A DNA stretch of 64,000 nucleotides from the NCBI RefSeq assembly GCF_009910705.1, contig NZ_JAAAXJ010000002.1, positions 1 through 64,000 on the forward strand, read 5' to 3'. Below the pieces are notes generated by a model. It ran no database searches. It had not been told where the DNA came from and saw nothing but the letters and a program-made list of their open reading frames with translations. The DNA is from Microvirga arsenatis (GTDB taxonomy: Bacteria; Pseudomonadota; Alphaproteobacteria; Rhizobiales; Beijerinckiaceae). How positions within the stretch are numbered: the stretch's first letter is position 1; every line of letters begins with the position of its first letter. Below are positions 1 through 7,050 of this stretch, in pieces. A program made the position numbers and the translations under genes.

Positions 1-127
1 CGGCTTCAGCCTCCGCCGCGGACGCGCGGGCGTACTCGCCCACCACGTCGGCGGTGTTCGACGGGTTGATGTTCGGCGATGCCTCCGTCGCGCCGACCCA
101 CTCCCCAGCTATGTAGTTCTTCGTCAT
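1..127 (-). CDS. Aldehyde dehydrogenase, N-terminal fragment (window edge)
   Basis: Only the first 42 codons lie in the window; the rest is beyond base 1. The peptide begins MTKNYIAGEWVGA and continues with NINPSNTADVVGEYARA, the typical N-terminus of NAD(P)-dependent aldehyde dehydrogenases. No catalytic residue is visible. The ATG lies 2 nt after the stop of the FAH-family gene, so the two are almost certainly co-transcribed. In known non-phosphorylating pentose and sugar-acid pathways the FAH-family dehydratase makes 2-oxoglutarate semialdehyde and an aldehyde dehydrogenase oxidises it to 2-oxoglutarate, so that role is the best inference. Confidence 0.8.
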   Translation of the reverse strand, partial: MTKNYIAGEWVGATEASPNINPSNTADVVGEYARASAAEAEA

Positions 128-129
128 CG

Positions 130-1326
130 CTAACCTGCCTGTCTGGTGTTGATGAGGCCACGCTGGGCCAAGTTGGACATGAACGCGCCGATGCCGAAGG
201 TCCAAGGTTCGCATTCGGAACTCGGCTTCATGCGGTTGACGAGAGCTCCCAGCTTGGGAGCGGCGATGGTGACGATGTCGCCCTGCTTGTGCGTGAAGCC
301 CATGCCCGGCTCATCCCGATCCTGGGTCGGGGCGAACATCGTTCCCAGGAAGAGCGCAAATCCGTCGGGATACTGGTGATGAGGGCCGATGGTCTGCGCG
401 ACGAGATCCTCGGGATCTCGGCTGATCTTCGTGATGGAGGACGATCCTTCGAGCGTGAAACCGTCCTCGCCCTCCACCTTGAGCGTCACCGTGGTCTGGC
501 GCACGTCGTCGAGGGAGAAGGTTGCGTCGAAAAAGCGGATGAACGGGCCGATGGAGCAGGATGCGTTATTGTCCTTGGCCTTCGAGAGCAGCAGGGCGGA
601 GCGGCCCTCGAAGTCACGAAGGTTCACGTCGTTGCCGAGCGTCGCCCCCACGATCTTTCCCTCGGCCGTGACGATCACCACCACTTCGGGCTCGGGGTTG
701 TTCCAGGTGGATTTGGGATGCAGGCCCGCATCCATGAAGGCGCCCACGGCGGAGAGGGTCGGCGCCTTGGTGAAGACCTCCGCATCCGGGCCGATCCCCA
801 CCTCAAGGTACTGGCTCCAGGCGCCTTGATCCATCAGAACCTTCTTCAGCGCCATGGCCTCTGCGGAGCCCGGTTTGAGCCGGCTGAGATCGTCGCCCAC
901 GAGCCGGAGCACTTCGGCCCGGATCGCTGCAGCGGCGCTGGCATCCCCCCGCGCGCGCTCCTCGATGACGCGCTCCAGCATGGAGACAGCAAAGGTCACG
1001 CCGGCCGCCTTGATCACCTGCAAATCGATGGGTGCCAGGAGCCAGGGCTTCGAGAGGTCTCGGGTATCGGGAGGCGTGTTGGCGGCAATCTCCTCAAGCG
1101 ACCCGACCCGCTCGCCCTTTGCTGATTTCACCACCTTCGCCGGATCGTCCATGGCGGCCAAGCCGCTCACCGTTGAGCAGACAGGGGAAATGTCGAACAG
1201 ACCGTCCTCCCGGATTGCCACCACGGAAGGGCCGAGGCCGGGACGCCAGACACGCCCGACAAGGGCGCCCTCGAAGCGGTCGGCAGGCAGAATACGGTCT
1301 ATGGTCGTTGAAGACAGGTGATCCAT
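130..1326 (-). CDS. Fumarylacetoacetate hydrolase-family protein, probable 2-keto-3-deoxy-pentonate dehydratase (XylX-like)
   Basis: A 398-residue protein with a C-terminal FAH fold. The metal-site signatures are NPEPEVVV and, shortly after, GNDVNLRDFEGR. The N-terminal half, including the stretch APIDLQVIKAAGVTFAVSML, resembles the XylX/AraD1 branch of the FAH superfamily, which dehydrates 2-keto-3-deoxy-D-xylonate or L-arabonate in the Weimberg-type pathway. The 2-nt spacing to an aldehyde dehydrogenase fits this. I chose the ATG at 1326 because AGGGAAAG lies upstream and the conserved region starts soon after. An in-frame ATG at 1377, with AAGG 5 nt before it, is a possible alternative. 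The substrate (xylonate, arabonate or another sugar acid) cannot be told from the sequence. Confidence 0.75.
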   Translation of the reverse strand: MDHLSSTTIDRILPADRFEGALVGRVWRPGLGPSVVAIREDGLFDISPVCSTVSGLAAMDDPAKVVKSAKGERVGSLEEIAANTPPDTRDLSKPWLLAPIDLQVIKAAGVTFAVSMLERVIEERARGDASAAAAIRAEVLRLVGDDLSRLKPGSAEAMALKKVLMDQGAWSQYLEVGIGPDAEVFTKAPTLSAVGAFMDAGLHPKSTWNNPEPEVVVIVTAEGKIVGATLGNDVNLRDFEGRSALLLSKAKDNNASCSIGPFIRFFDATFSLDDVRQTTVTLKVEGEDGFTLEGSSSITKISRDPEDLVAQTIGPHHQYPDGFALFLGTMFAPTQDRDEPGMGFTHKQGDIVTIAAPKLGALVNRMKPSSECEPWTFGIGAFMSNLAQRGLINTRQAG

Positions 1327-1526
1327 CGGCTGGCGCTCGCTTTCCCTTGAGGGCGCTTTCTCGCTCTCGTCCCTCATGCGACCTTGATATAGCCTCCGTA
1401 TCGGGAGCGACGATAGAGAAAATAAGCATGGGTGCCCCTCGCTGGAGGAAGTTCGGAACAAACCCGATTCATCCCCCGTTGCGCAGCGAAGTTGCAGAGA
1501 AGGCTACCTGAGCAAGGATGCAGTTC

Positions 1527-1742
1527 ATGTCCGATACACCGTCTCCCAACCCGCAGCCCGACGTTCCCAACCCTGCGCCTCAACCCGTGCATCCTGATCC
1601 GGGCCCTCCCGGACTTCCCGGATCGCAGGAGCCCGTCGGCGTCCCGCCGACGACCCCGAGTGAAGCTCCCAGTCCGGTCGAGCCCGTGGGAATTCCTCCC
1701 TCCAGCCCCCAGGAGCTTCCGATCGGCCCGATGGGGAATTAA
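1527..1742 (+). CDS. Small proline-rich hypothetical protein
   Basis: A 71-residue, extremely proline-rich peptide (MSDTPSPNPQPDVPNPAPQP at the start). Two halves repeat the pattern EPVGVPP/EPVGIPP with S/T-P-S-E/Q spacing. No membrane segment, signal peptide or recognised domain is visible. Of two close in-frame ATGs, the one at 1527 has AAGGA at 7-8 nt upstream, while the one at 1518 is directly abutted by that motif, so 1527 is the likelier start. It is divergent from the FAH gene and ends 53 nt before the LOG-family gene. Function unknown; it could be an intrinsically disordered protein. Confidence 0.55.
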   Translation: MSDTPSPNPQPDVPNPAPQPVHPDPGPPGLPGSQEPVGVPPTTPSEAPSPVEPVGIPPSSPQELPIGPMGN

Positions 1743-1795
1743 CACCACCTCGGAAACCGTGAATTGTGCCGACCTCACCGAAGGAGTTTTCCATC

Positions 1796-2584
1796 ATGGA
1801 CGACACCACGCCCCCGAACGCCTCCAACATGGCCTCGCCGTCCTACCGGCTGGCGGCCATGGATCAGGACTTCCTCCTGGGAGATTCCATGCGCGGTGTC
1901 CGTTTCCTGCTGGAATATGCCAAGGCCGAGGAGAGCCTGCGGACCTGGGGCGTGCGCAGCACGATCGTCGTCTTCGGCAGCGCCCGCATCCGCGAGGATG
2001 GACCGGGACGGCATCCATTCTGGTACAGGGAGGCGCGCTCCTTCGGGGCCATCGCCTCCCAGCGGGGCGGCGCCCTGACCCACAACAACGGCATCCGGGA
2101 CAATGTGATCGCCACTGGCGGGGGCCCGGGGATCATGGAGGCGGCCAACAGGGGCGCCTCGGAGGTCGGCGCCCCGTCCATCGGCTTCAACATCACCCTG
2201 CCGCACGAGCAGGCGCCCAATGCCTATTCGACCCCGGAACTGACCTTCCGCTTCCACTACTTCGCCATGCGCAAGATGCATCTGGCGATGCGGGCCAATG
2301 CCCTCGTGGTGTTTCCCGGCGGCTTCGGCACCCTGGACGAGTTGTTCGAGCTTCTCACCCTCCGGCAGACGGGGAAGGCGCCTCCGCTTCCGATCGTGCT
2401 TTTCGACCGCGGGTATTGGGAATCCGTGATCAAGTTCGATGCCTTGCTCGAACACGGCATGATCAATCCTGACGACCGCCATCTCTTTCATTACGCTGAG
2501 AATGCGGAGGAGGTCTGGAGCTCCCTGATCGAGAACGGCCTCGTCGTGCAGACGCTGGAGAGGGAAGCCGGACAGGACTTTTGA
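1796..2584 (+). CDS. LOG-family protein (nucleoside 5'-monophosphate phosphoribohydrolase-like)
   Basis: A 262-residue Rossmann-like protein with the LOG/lysine-decarboxylase-like signature PGGFGTLDELFE in its second half and GGGPGIMEAANRGA before it. Characterised LOG proteins hydrolyse nucleoside monophosphates (cytokinin riboside 5'-phosphate in plants; AMP and other NMPs in bacteria) to base plus ribose-5-phosphate. These motifs form the phosphate and catalytic site. AAGGAG at 1781-1786 sets the start at 1796 rather than the in-frame codon 30 nt earlier. It appears to be a single gene; the next promoter starts just after its stop. The exact substrate is unknown. Confidence 0.85.
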   Translation: MDDTTPPNASNMASPSYRLAAMDQDFLLGDSMRGVRFLLEYAKAEESLRTWGVRSTIVVFGSARIREDGPGRHPFWYREARSFGAIASQRGGALTHNNGIRDNVIATGGGPGIMEAANRGASEVGAPSIGFNITLPHEQAPNAYSTPELTFRFHYFAMRKMHLAMRANALVVFPGGFGTLDELFELLTLRQTGKAPPLPIVLFDRGYWESVIKFDALLEHGMINPDDRHLFHYAENAEEVWSSLIENGLVVQTLEREAGQDF

Positions 2585-2590
2585 ATTGAT

Positions 2591-2619
2591 TTGACAAACC
2601 TGGCGGGCTGAACTTTGAT
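2591..2619 (+). promoter_or_regulatory. Putative sigma70-type promoter for the chromate resistance pair
   Basis: TTGACA at 2591-2596, a 17-nt spacer and TTTGAT at 2614-2619 give a good -35 and a fair -10 element, 81 nt upstream of the ChrB-like start. No ChrB-type operator could be identified by eye. Confidence 0.4.
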
Positions 2620-2699
2620 TGCTGCCATGGGGATTGCGATCTCCCCACGAGGCGACATGCCCAAGCATCGCATCCGCACCTAACCATCACGGATGCATC

Positions 2700-3524
2700 A
2701 TGTCGTCGTTCAACACCATCTCCATCGAAAAACTCGCTCGTCTTGTCGGCACGCCCAAATGTCCGGTTCTCATCGATGTCCGTACCGACGAGGACTTTGC
2801 GGACGATCCCCGCTACATTCCTGGATCCATAAGGCGTCCGTTCGCCACCGCCCCGGATTGGGCTCCCCAGCTCATGGGGCGATCGGCGGTCGTGATCTGC
2901 CAGAAGGGACTGAAGCTCAGCCATGGCGTGGCCGCCTGGCTCCGGCATGCCGGCATCCAGGCCGATTCCCTCGAAGGCGGAGCATTGGCCTGGGCCCATG
3001 CCGGCCTGCCCATGGTCCCCGATTCGCAAATTCGCCAACGAGACTCGCAAGGACGAACCGTCTGGGTGACACGCTCCCGCCCCAAGATCGACCGGATTGC
3101 CTGCCCGTGGCTGATCCGTCGGTTCGTTGACCCTTCAGCCGTCTTCCTCTTCGTTCCGCCGTCGGAGGTCCAGGCTGTTGCCGAGCGCTTTGCTGCAACG
3201 CCTTTCGACATTGAGGGCAGCGATGTCTTCTGGACCCATCGCGGCGATCTTTGCACATTCGACGTGATGGTCGAGGAATTCGGCCTTGCCACAGCGCCCT
3301 TGAGACAGCTCGCCACCATCGTCAGAGGGGCTGATACCGCTCGGCTCGATCTGGCGCCCGAAGCCCCCGGCCTGCTGGCAGCTTCCCTAGGTTTGTCGCG
3401 CATGTATGCGGACGATCTCGCCCAACTTGAGGCCGGCCTGCCGCTCTACGACGCCTTCTATCGCTGGTGTCGCGACGCGACGGACGAGACTCACAACTGG
3501 CCATCGAAGAAGCCCGGAGCATGA
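2700..3524 (+). CDS. Rhodanese/chromate-resistance (ChrB C-terminal domain) fusion protein
   Basis: A 274-residue cytoplasmic protein with two parts. Residues about 8-105 form a rhodanese-like domain (LIDVRTDEDF near the start, ICQKGLKLSHGVA at the active-site loop, where the Cys of ICQKG is in the catalytic position). Residues about 120-270 match the ChrB C-terminal / Chrome_Resist domain (SRPKIDRIACPWLIRRFVDP, then GDLCTFDVM). Proteins of this architecture sit beside chromate efflux genes; the domain is thought to sense or help handle chromate or its reduction products. The stop is followed after 1 nt by the chrA ATG, so the two are tightly co-translated. The chosen start is the first ATG giving the conserved N-terminus; GGA lies upstream. 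Confidence 0.85.
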   Translation: MSSFNTISIEKLARLVGTPKCPVLIDVRTDEDFADDPRYIPGSIRRPFATAPDWAPQLMGRSAVVICQKGLKLSHGVAAWLRHAGIQADSLEGGALAWAHAGLPMVPDSQIRQRDSQGRTVWVTRSRPKIDRIACPWLIRRFVDPSAVFLFVPPSEVQAVAERFAATPFDIEGSDVFWTHRGDLCTFDVMVEEFGLATAPLRQLATIVRGADTARLDLAPEAPGLLAASLGLSRMYADDLAQLEAGLPLYDAFYRWCRDATDETHNWPSKKPGA

Positions 3525-3525
3525 C

Positions 3526-4926
3526 ATGAGCGGAACCGCTGGATCCTCTGGCCGCCGGCACGCCCAGCCTCTCCCGGCCCATGGCGTCTCTCTCGGCGAA
3601 GCCTTCCGGGTCTGGCTGCGTGTCGCGGCCTTGAGCTTCGGCGGCCCGGCGGGCCAGATCGCCGTGATGCATCGCATCCTGGTGGAGGAGAAACGCTGGA
3701 TTTCGGAGAGCCGCTTTCTTCATGCCCTCAACTACTGCATGCTCCTGCCGGGACCCGAGGCCCAGCAACTTGCCACCTATATGGGTTGGCTCATGCACCG
3801 CACCGTCGGCGGGATCATGGCCGGCGGCCTGTTCATCCTGCCCGGCATCGTCGCGATCATGGCGCTCAGCTGGATCTATGCCCTGTTCGGACAGGTCGGC
3901 TTCGTCTCGGCCCTGTTCTTCGGCCTGAAGGCGGCCGTGCTCGCCATCGTGCTCGATGCAGTGGTGCGGATCGGCAGGAGAGCCTTGAAGAACCGGGTCC
4001 TGATCGGGATGGCCGCCGTGGCCTTCGTGGCGATCTTCTTTCTCGACGCACCCTTTCCGCTGATCATTCTCGTGGCCGGACTGACCGGCCTCCTCGCAGG
4101 AAAGGCCGGCCTGCCGCAGTTCCAGATGAGCGGGCATGGCAATGGCAACGCAACGGATACCGACGATCTGCTCGGCGACGAACTGCCAGCCCATGCTCGC
4201 CCGAATGCGGGACGAAGCCTGCGCATCGCAGCCGTGTGGCTTGCGCTCTGGCTCCTCCCTGTTGCGGCTCTGCTGCTGACCCTCGGCGGAGGCAATGTCT
4301 TCAACCAGATCGCCGTCTTCTTCTCCAAGATGGCTATGGTGACCTTCGGCGGGGCCTATGCGGTGCTGGCCTATGTGGCCCAGCAGGCCGTCGAGACCTA
4401 TGGCTGGCTGCGCCCGGGAGAGATGCTGGATGGGCTCGGCATGGCGGAGACGACGCCGGGTCCCCTGATCATGGTGCTGCAGTTCGTGGGCTTCATGGCG
4501 GCCTTTCGGGATGCGGGGGCCCTGAGCCCGCTCCTCGCCGGCACTTTGGGCGGCCTTCTCGCCACCTGGGTGACCTTCGCCCCCTGCTTCCTGTGGATCT
4601 TCCTCGGCGCGCCTTACATCGAGACCCTGCGCGGCAACAGGGCTTTGAGCGGCGCGCTCTCCGCCATCACGGCGGCCGTGGTCGGTGTGATCCTGAACCT
4701 CGCTCTCTGGTTCGGGATCCATACGATCTTCAGGGAGGTTCAGCCGTTCGCATGGGGGCCGTTCGAATTCGACGCCCCGGTCTGGGAGAGCGTGAATCCT
4801 TGGGCGCTTGCGCTCTCTGCCGGGGCCATCGTTGCCATGTTCCGCTTCCATGCCGGAATGCTGCCGACACTGGCTGCAACGTCAGCAGCCGGAATCGTCC
4901 TCTACCTGGCTGGCGCTATCGGCTGA
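3526..4926 (+). CDS. chrA: Chromate efflux transporter ChrA (CHR family)
   Basis: A 466-residue inner-membrane protein, the usual size of long-chain CHR transporters, built from two homologous halves. The first holds FGGPAGQIAVMHR and LPGPEAQQLATYMGW; the second repeats the pattern as VTFGGAYAVLAYVAQQ and TTPGPLIMVLQFVGFM. About ten hydrophobic segments can be counted, with a hydrophilic linker near residues 200-230. CHR proteins expel chromate from the cytoplasm using the proton gradient. The ATG at 3526 lies 1 nt past the stop of the rhodanese/ChrB-C fusion, which argues strongly that both serve chromate resistance. An upstream in-frame extension overlaps the previous gene and is not conserved-looking. 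Confidence 0.93.
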   Translation: MSGTAGSSGRRHAQPLPAHGVSLGEAFRVWLRVAALSFGGPAGQIAVMHRILVEEKRWISESRFLHALNYCMLLPGPEAQQLATYMGWLMHRTVGGIMAGGLFILPGIVAIMALSWIYALFGQVGFVSALFFGLKAAVLAIVLDAVVRIGRRALKNRVLIGMAAVAFVAIFFLDAPFPLIILVAGLTGLLAGKAGLPQFQMSGHGNGNATDTDDLLGDELPAHARPNAGRSLRIAAVWLALWLLPVAALLLTLGGGNVFNQIAVFFSKMAMVTFGGAYAVLAYVAQQAVETYGWLRPGEMLDGLGMAETTPGPLIMVLQFVGFMAAFRDAGALSPLLAGTLGGLLATWVTFAPCFLWIFLGAPYIETLRGNRALSGALSAITAAVVGVILNLALWFGIHTIFREVQPFAWGPFEFDAPVWESVNPWALALSAGAIVAMFRFHAGMLPTLAATSAAGIVLYLAGAIG

Positions 4927-4937
4927 GAGTCGGCTGC

Positions 4938-4965
4938 GAGGCAGGGTGGGGCAGCATCCTGCCTC
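4938..4965. terminator. Hairpin between convergent genes (possible bidirectional terminator)
   Basis: GAGGCAGG at 4938-4945 and its exact complement CCTGCCTC at 4958-4965 flank a 12-nt loop in the 55-nt gap between chrA (+) and the SDR gene (-). There is no clear T-tract on either side, so intrinsic termination is plausible but unproven. Confidence 0.4.
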
Positions 4966-4981
4966 ACCCCATTGTGGTCGA

Positions 4982-5761
4982 TCAGGTCACGGACGAGATC
5001 TGCCCGCCATCCACGCGCAGGATCGAGCCCGTCATGAACGAGGCCCTCTCGCTCGCGAGGAAGACGGCCGCGGCCGCAAACTCCTCGATCTCGCCGTAGC
5101 GGCCGGCCGGAATGCCTGCACGCGCCGCTGCGGCGACGTCCTCGACCGAGCGGCCCGTGCGTTCCGCATTGGCGGCGTCGAGCTGCTTCAGGCGGTCGGT
5201 TGCGATGCGGCCCGGCGCAATGGCATTCACCGTCACGCCCGAGGATGCCACCTCGCTCGCCAGGGTCTTGCCCCAGCCGACGAGGGCCGGACGGATGGCA
5301 TTGGAGATGGCGAGATTCGGGATCGGCTGGATCACGCCGGACGAGATCACCGAAATGATGCGGCCCCATTTGCGCTCGATCATGCCGGGCAGCAGATGAT
5401 CGGCGATGCGCACCAGATTGACGAACATGGCCTCGAAGGACTGGCGCCACTGATCGGACGACACGCCCTGCGCCTTGCCGGGAGGCGGTCCGCCGCTGTT
5501 GAGCACGAGGATGTCGACGCCGCCGAGAGCCTCCGTCACGTCCTTCGCCAAGGCATCGACTTGATCGACCTCGCCCGTGTCGCAGACAAAGGGGAGAACG
5601 TCCTTGCCGATCTTGTCGGCGGCTGCTTTCGACCCTTCCAGGGTGCGGCTCGCGACAGCGACGCGGGCGCCCTCCTCCGCCAGCCCCTGCGCGATCCCGA
5701 AGCCCAGGCCCTTGCTGGCGCCGAGCACAAGCGCACGCTTTCCTTCCAATCCGGTCTTCAT
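4982..5761 (-). CDS. SDR-fold oxidoreductase-like protein lacking the YxxxK catalytic motif
   Basis: A 259-residue Rossmann protein with the SDR cofactor motif GASKGLG (residues 14-20), Asn115 and Ser140/141 in the usual places. Where classical SDRs have Tyr-x-x-x-Lys this protein reads Ser153-Asn-Ala-Ile-Arg157. The C-terminal AEFAAAAVFLAS-like region and IL-RVDGG end are normal for the family. A subgroup of beta-ketoacyl-reductase-like SDRs with an imperfect active site is known, and this protein probably belongs there, so dehydrogenase activity should not be assumed. It lies 18 nt downstream of the DHDPS-like gene on the same strand, suggesting one operon. The substrate is unknown. Confidence 0.8.
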   Translation of the reverse strand: MKTGLEGKRALVLGASKGLGFGIAQGLAEEGARVAVASRTLEGSKAAADKIGKDVLPFVCDTGEVDQVDALAKDVTEALGGVDILVLNSGGPPPGKAQGVSSDQWRQSFEAMFVNLVRIADHLLPGMIERKWGRIISVISSGVIQPIPNLAISNAIRPALVGWGKTLASEVASSGVTVNAIAPGRIATDRLKQLDAANAERTGRSVEDVAAAARAGIPAGRYGEIEEFAAAAVFLASERASFMTGSILRVDGGQISSVT

Positions 5762-5779
5762 ACTAAGACTCCCCTGTCC

Positions 5780-6703
5780 TTACGGGCGCTCGATGCGCTC
5801 CATCATCCACTCGATCTCGGCGATCGTCTCCGGGCTCAGCTTCGGCCCAGGCTTGCGCAGCGTGTCGGACGCGATGATGCCGCGCCGCTTCAGCACGTAT
5901 TTCCGAACGGCCAGACCGAGGCCGGGCTGCGTCTCGTAGCGAACCAGCGGCAAGTGACGGTCGAAGAGGTCGTGCGCCTCCTGCCGCCTGCCCTGGTTGA
6001 TAAGGTTGACCACGCCTACCAGCATCTCAGGGTAGGCATAGCCCGTCATGGCGCCGTCCGCTCCACGCTCCATTTCGAAGGGGAGGAACATGCCGCCATT
6101 GCCGCAGAGAATCGACACGCGGCGCACCCGGCCCGCATCGCTCGCGCGGCGCAGGGCGGTGATCTTGTCGAGGCCCGGCCAGTCCTCGTGCTTGAGCATC
6201 ACGCAGGAGGGGCTCTGCTCGATGATGCGCATAATCACGTTCGGCGTCATGACCACATTGGTCGTGAGGGGGTAATCCTGGATCACCCATGGCACGTCCG
6301 CGCCGATCGCCTCCACCGCGTCGGCGTAGTAGGACACGATCTGGTCGTCGGTCTTCAGGGTCGAGGGCGGGGCGATCATGACGCCCGCCGCACCCGCATC
6401 CATGACCTTGGAGGACAGGCCAGCCATCGCGGCGAAGCCCGCTGCCGAGACGCCGACGACGACAGGAACGCGGCCCGCCACCGTTGCGATCACCTGGCGG
6501 GCAAAGGCCAGCGCCTCGTCGGCGGCGAGCTTCGGCGCCTCGCCCATGATCCCGAGGATGGTCAGTCCGGTGGCCCCGGCTTCCAGATAAGCCTCGACCA
6601 TCCGGTCGGTCGAGGCAGCATCCACCCGCCCGTCGCTCTCGAAAGGCGTGGGGCAGATGACATAGACGCCGGCGGCAGAACTCGTGAGCAAGGCATCCTC
6701 CAT
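5780..6703 (-). CDS. Dihydrodipicolinate synthase/N-acetylneuraminate lyase family protein
   Basis: A 307-residue TIM-barrel class I aldolase. The Schiff-base lysine is Lys171 in VMLKHEDWPG and the catalytic tyrosine Tyr144 in QDYPLT. The pyruvate-carboxylate loop is LGIMGEAPKL around residues 50-59, where true DapA usually has GTTGE, so lysine biosynthesis is unlikely. The family cleaves or forms C-C bonds between pyruvate and aldehydes, or dehydrates keto-deoxy sugar acids. It is first in a two-gene unit with the atypical SDR protein. The actual substrate cannot be deduced. Confidence 0.85.
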   Translation of the reverse strand: MEDALLTSSAAGVYVICPTPFESDGRVDAASTDRMVEAYLEAGATGLTILGIMGEAPKLAADEALAFARQVIATVAGRVPVVVGVSAAGFAAMAGLSSKVMDAGAAGVMIAPPSTLKTDDQIVSYYADAVEAIGADVPWVIQDYPLTTNVVMTPNVIMRIIEQSPSCVMLKHEDWPGLDKITALRRASDAGRVRRVSILCGNGGMFLPFEMERGADGAMTGYAYPEMLVGVVNLINQGRRQEAHDLFDRHLPLVRYETQPGLGLAVRKYVLKRRGIIASDTLRKPGPKLSPETIAEIEWMMERIERP

Positions 6704-6789
6704 GGTAGGCCTGGCGAAGGGTCAGGGCCCCTCATACACCCGCTTTCCGCCCGGTGCACTACCCTAACCGGACCTGCCTAGGTATGACC

Positions 6790-6963
6790 TTAGCTGTGTC
6801 CGGAGCCGCTTTTCTTGCCGCCGCCATCCTGCTTGTTGACGGCGGCCCAGGCCCGCCGCTCGGCTTCCTTCCCGGAAACGCCGCGGCTCTCGTAAGAATC
6901 CTCGATATGCTCGGCCTTGCGCTTCTGCTTGTCCGTATAGGCGGACTTGTCACCGCGGGACAT
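6790..6963 (-). CDS. Small conserved hydrophilic protein (often labelled plasmid-stabilization-like)
   Basis: A 57-residue charged protein beginning MSRGDKSAYTDKQKRKAEHI, with GVSGKEAERRAWAAVNK in the middle and a flexible Gly-Ser-Lys tail (GGGKKSGSG). Short proteins with this pattern are widespread in proteobacteria and are frequently named plasmid stabilization protein without functional proof. AGGAGAG 5-10 nt upstream supports the ATG at 6963 over the in-frame codon at 7014. It stands alone between the DHDPS-like gene and ppc, all on the minus strand. No function is assigned. Confidence 0.7.
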   Translation of the reverse strand: MSRGDKSAYTDKQKRKAEHIEDSYESRGVSGKEAERRAWAAVNKQDGGGKKSGSGHS

Positions 6964-7050
6964 GGCTCTCTCCTGATCCAAATGAGCCTCTTGGGATGCG
7001 ATCCCCGGACTCAACCGAATGGCCCTGACCCAGTTCCGGCGCTCTGTTTC

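Noticed and set aside
5780-6703. dapA, the lysine-pathway dihydrodipicolinate synthase
   Set aside because: The substrate loop is GIMGE rather than GTTGE and the gene is beside an atypical SDR, so a lysine role is not supported.
4808-6781. A 657-codon plus-strand frame opposite the SDR and DHDPS-like genes
   Set aside because: It starts inside chrA and is an antisense GC-frame artefact of two clear genes.
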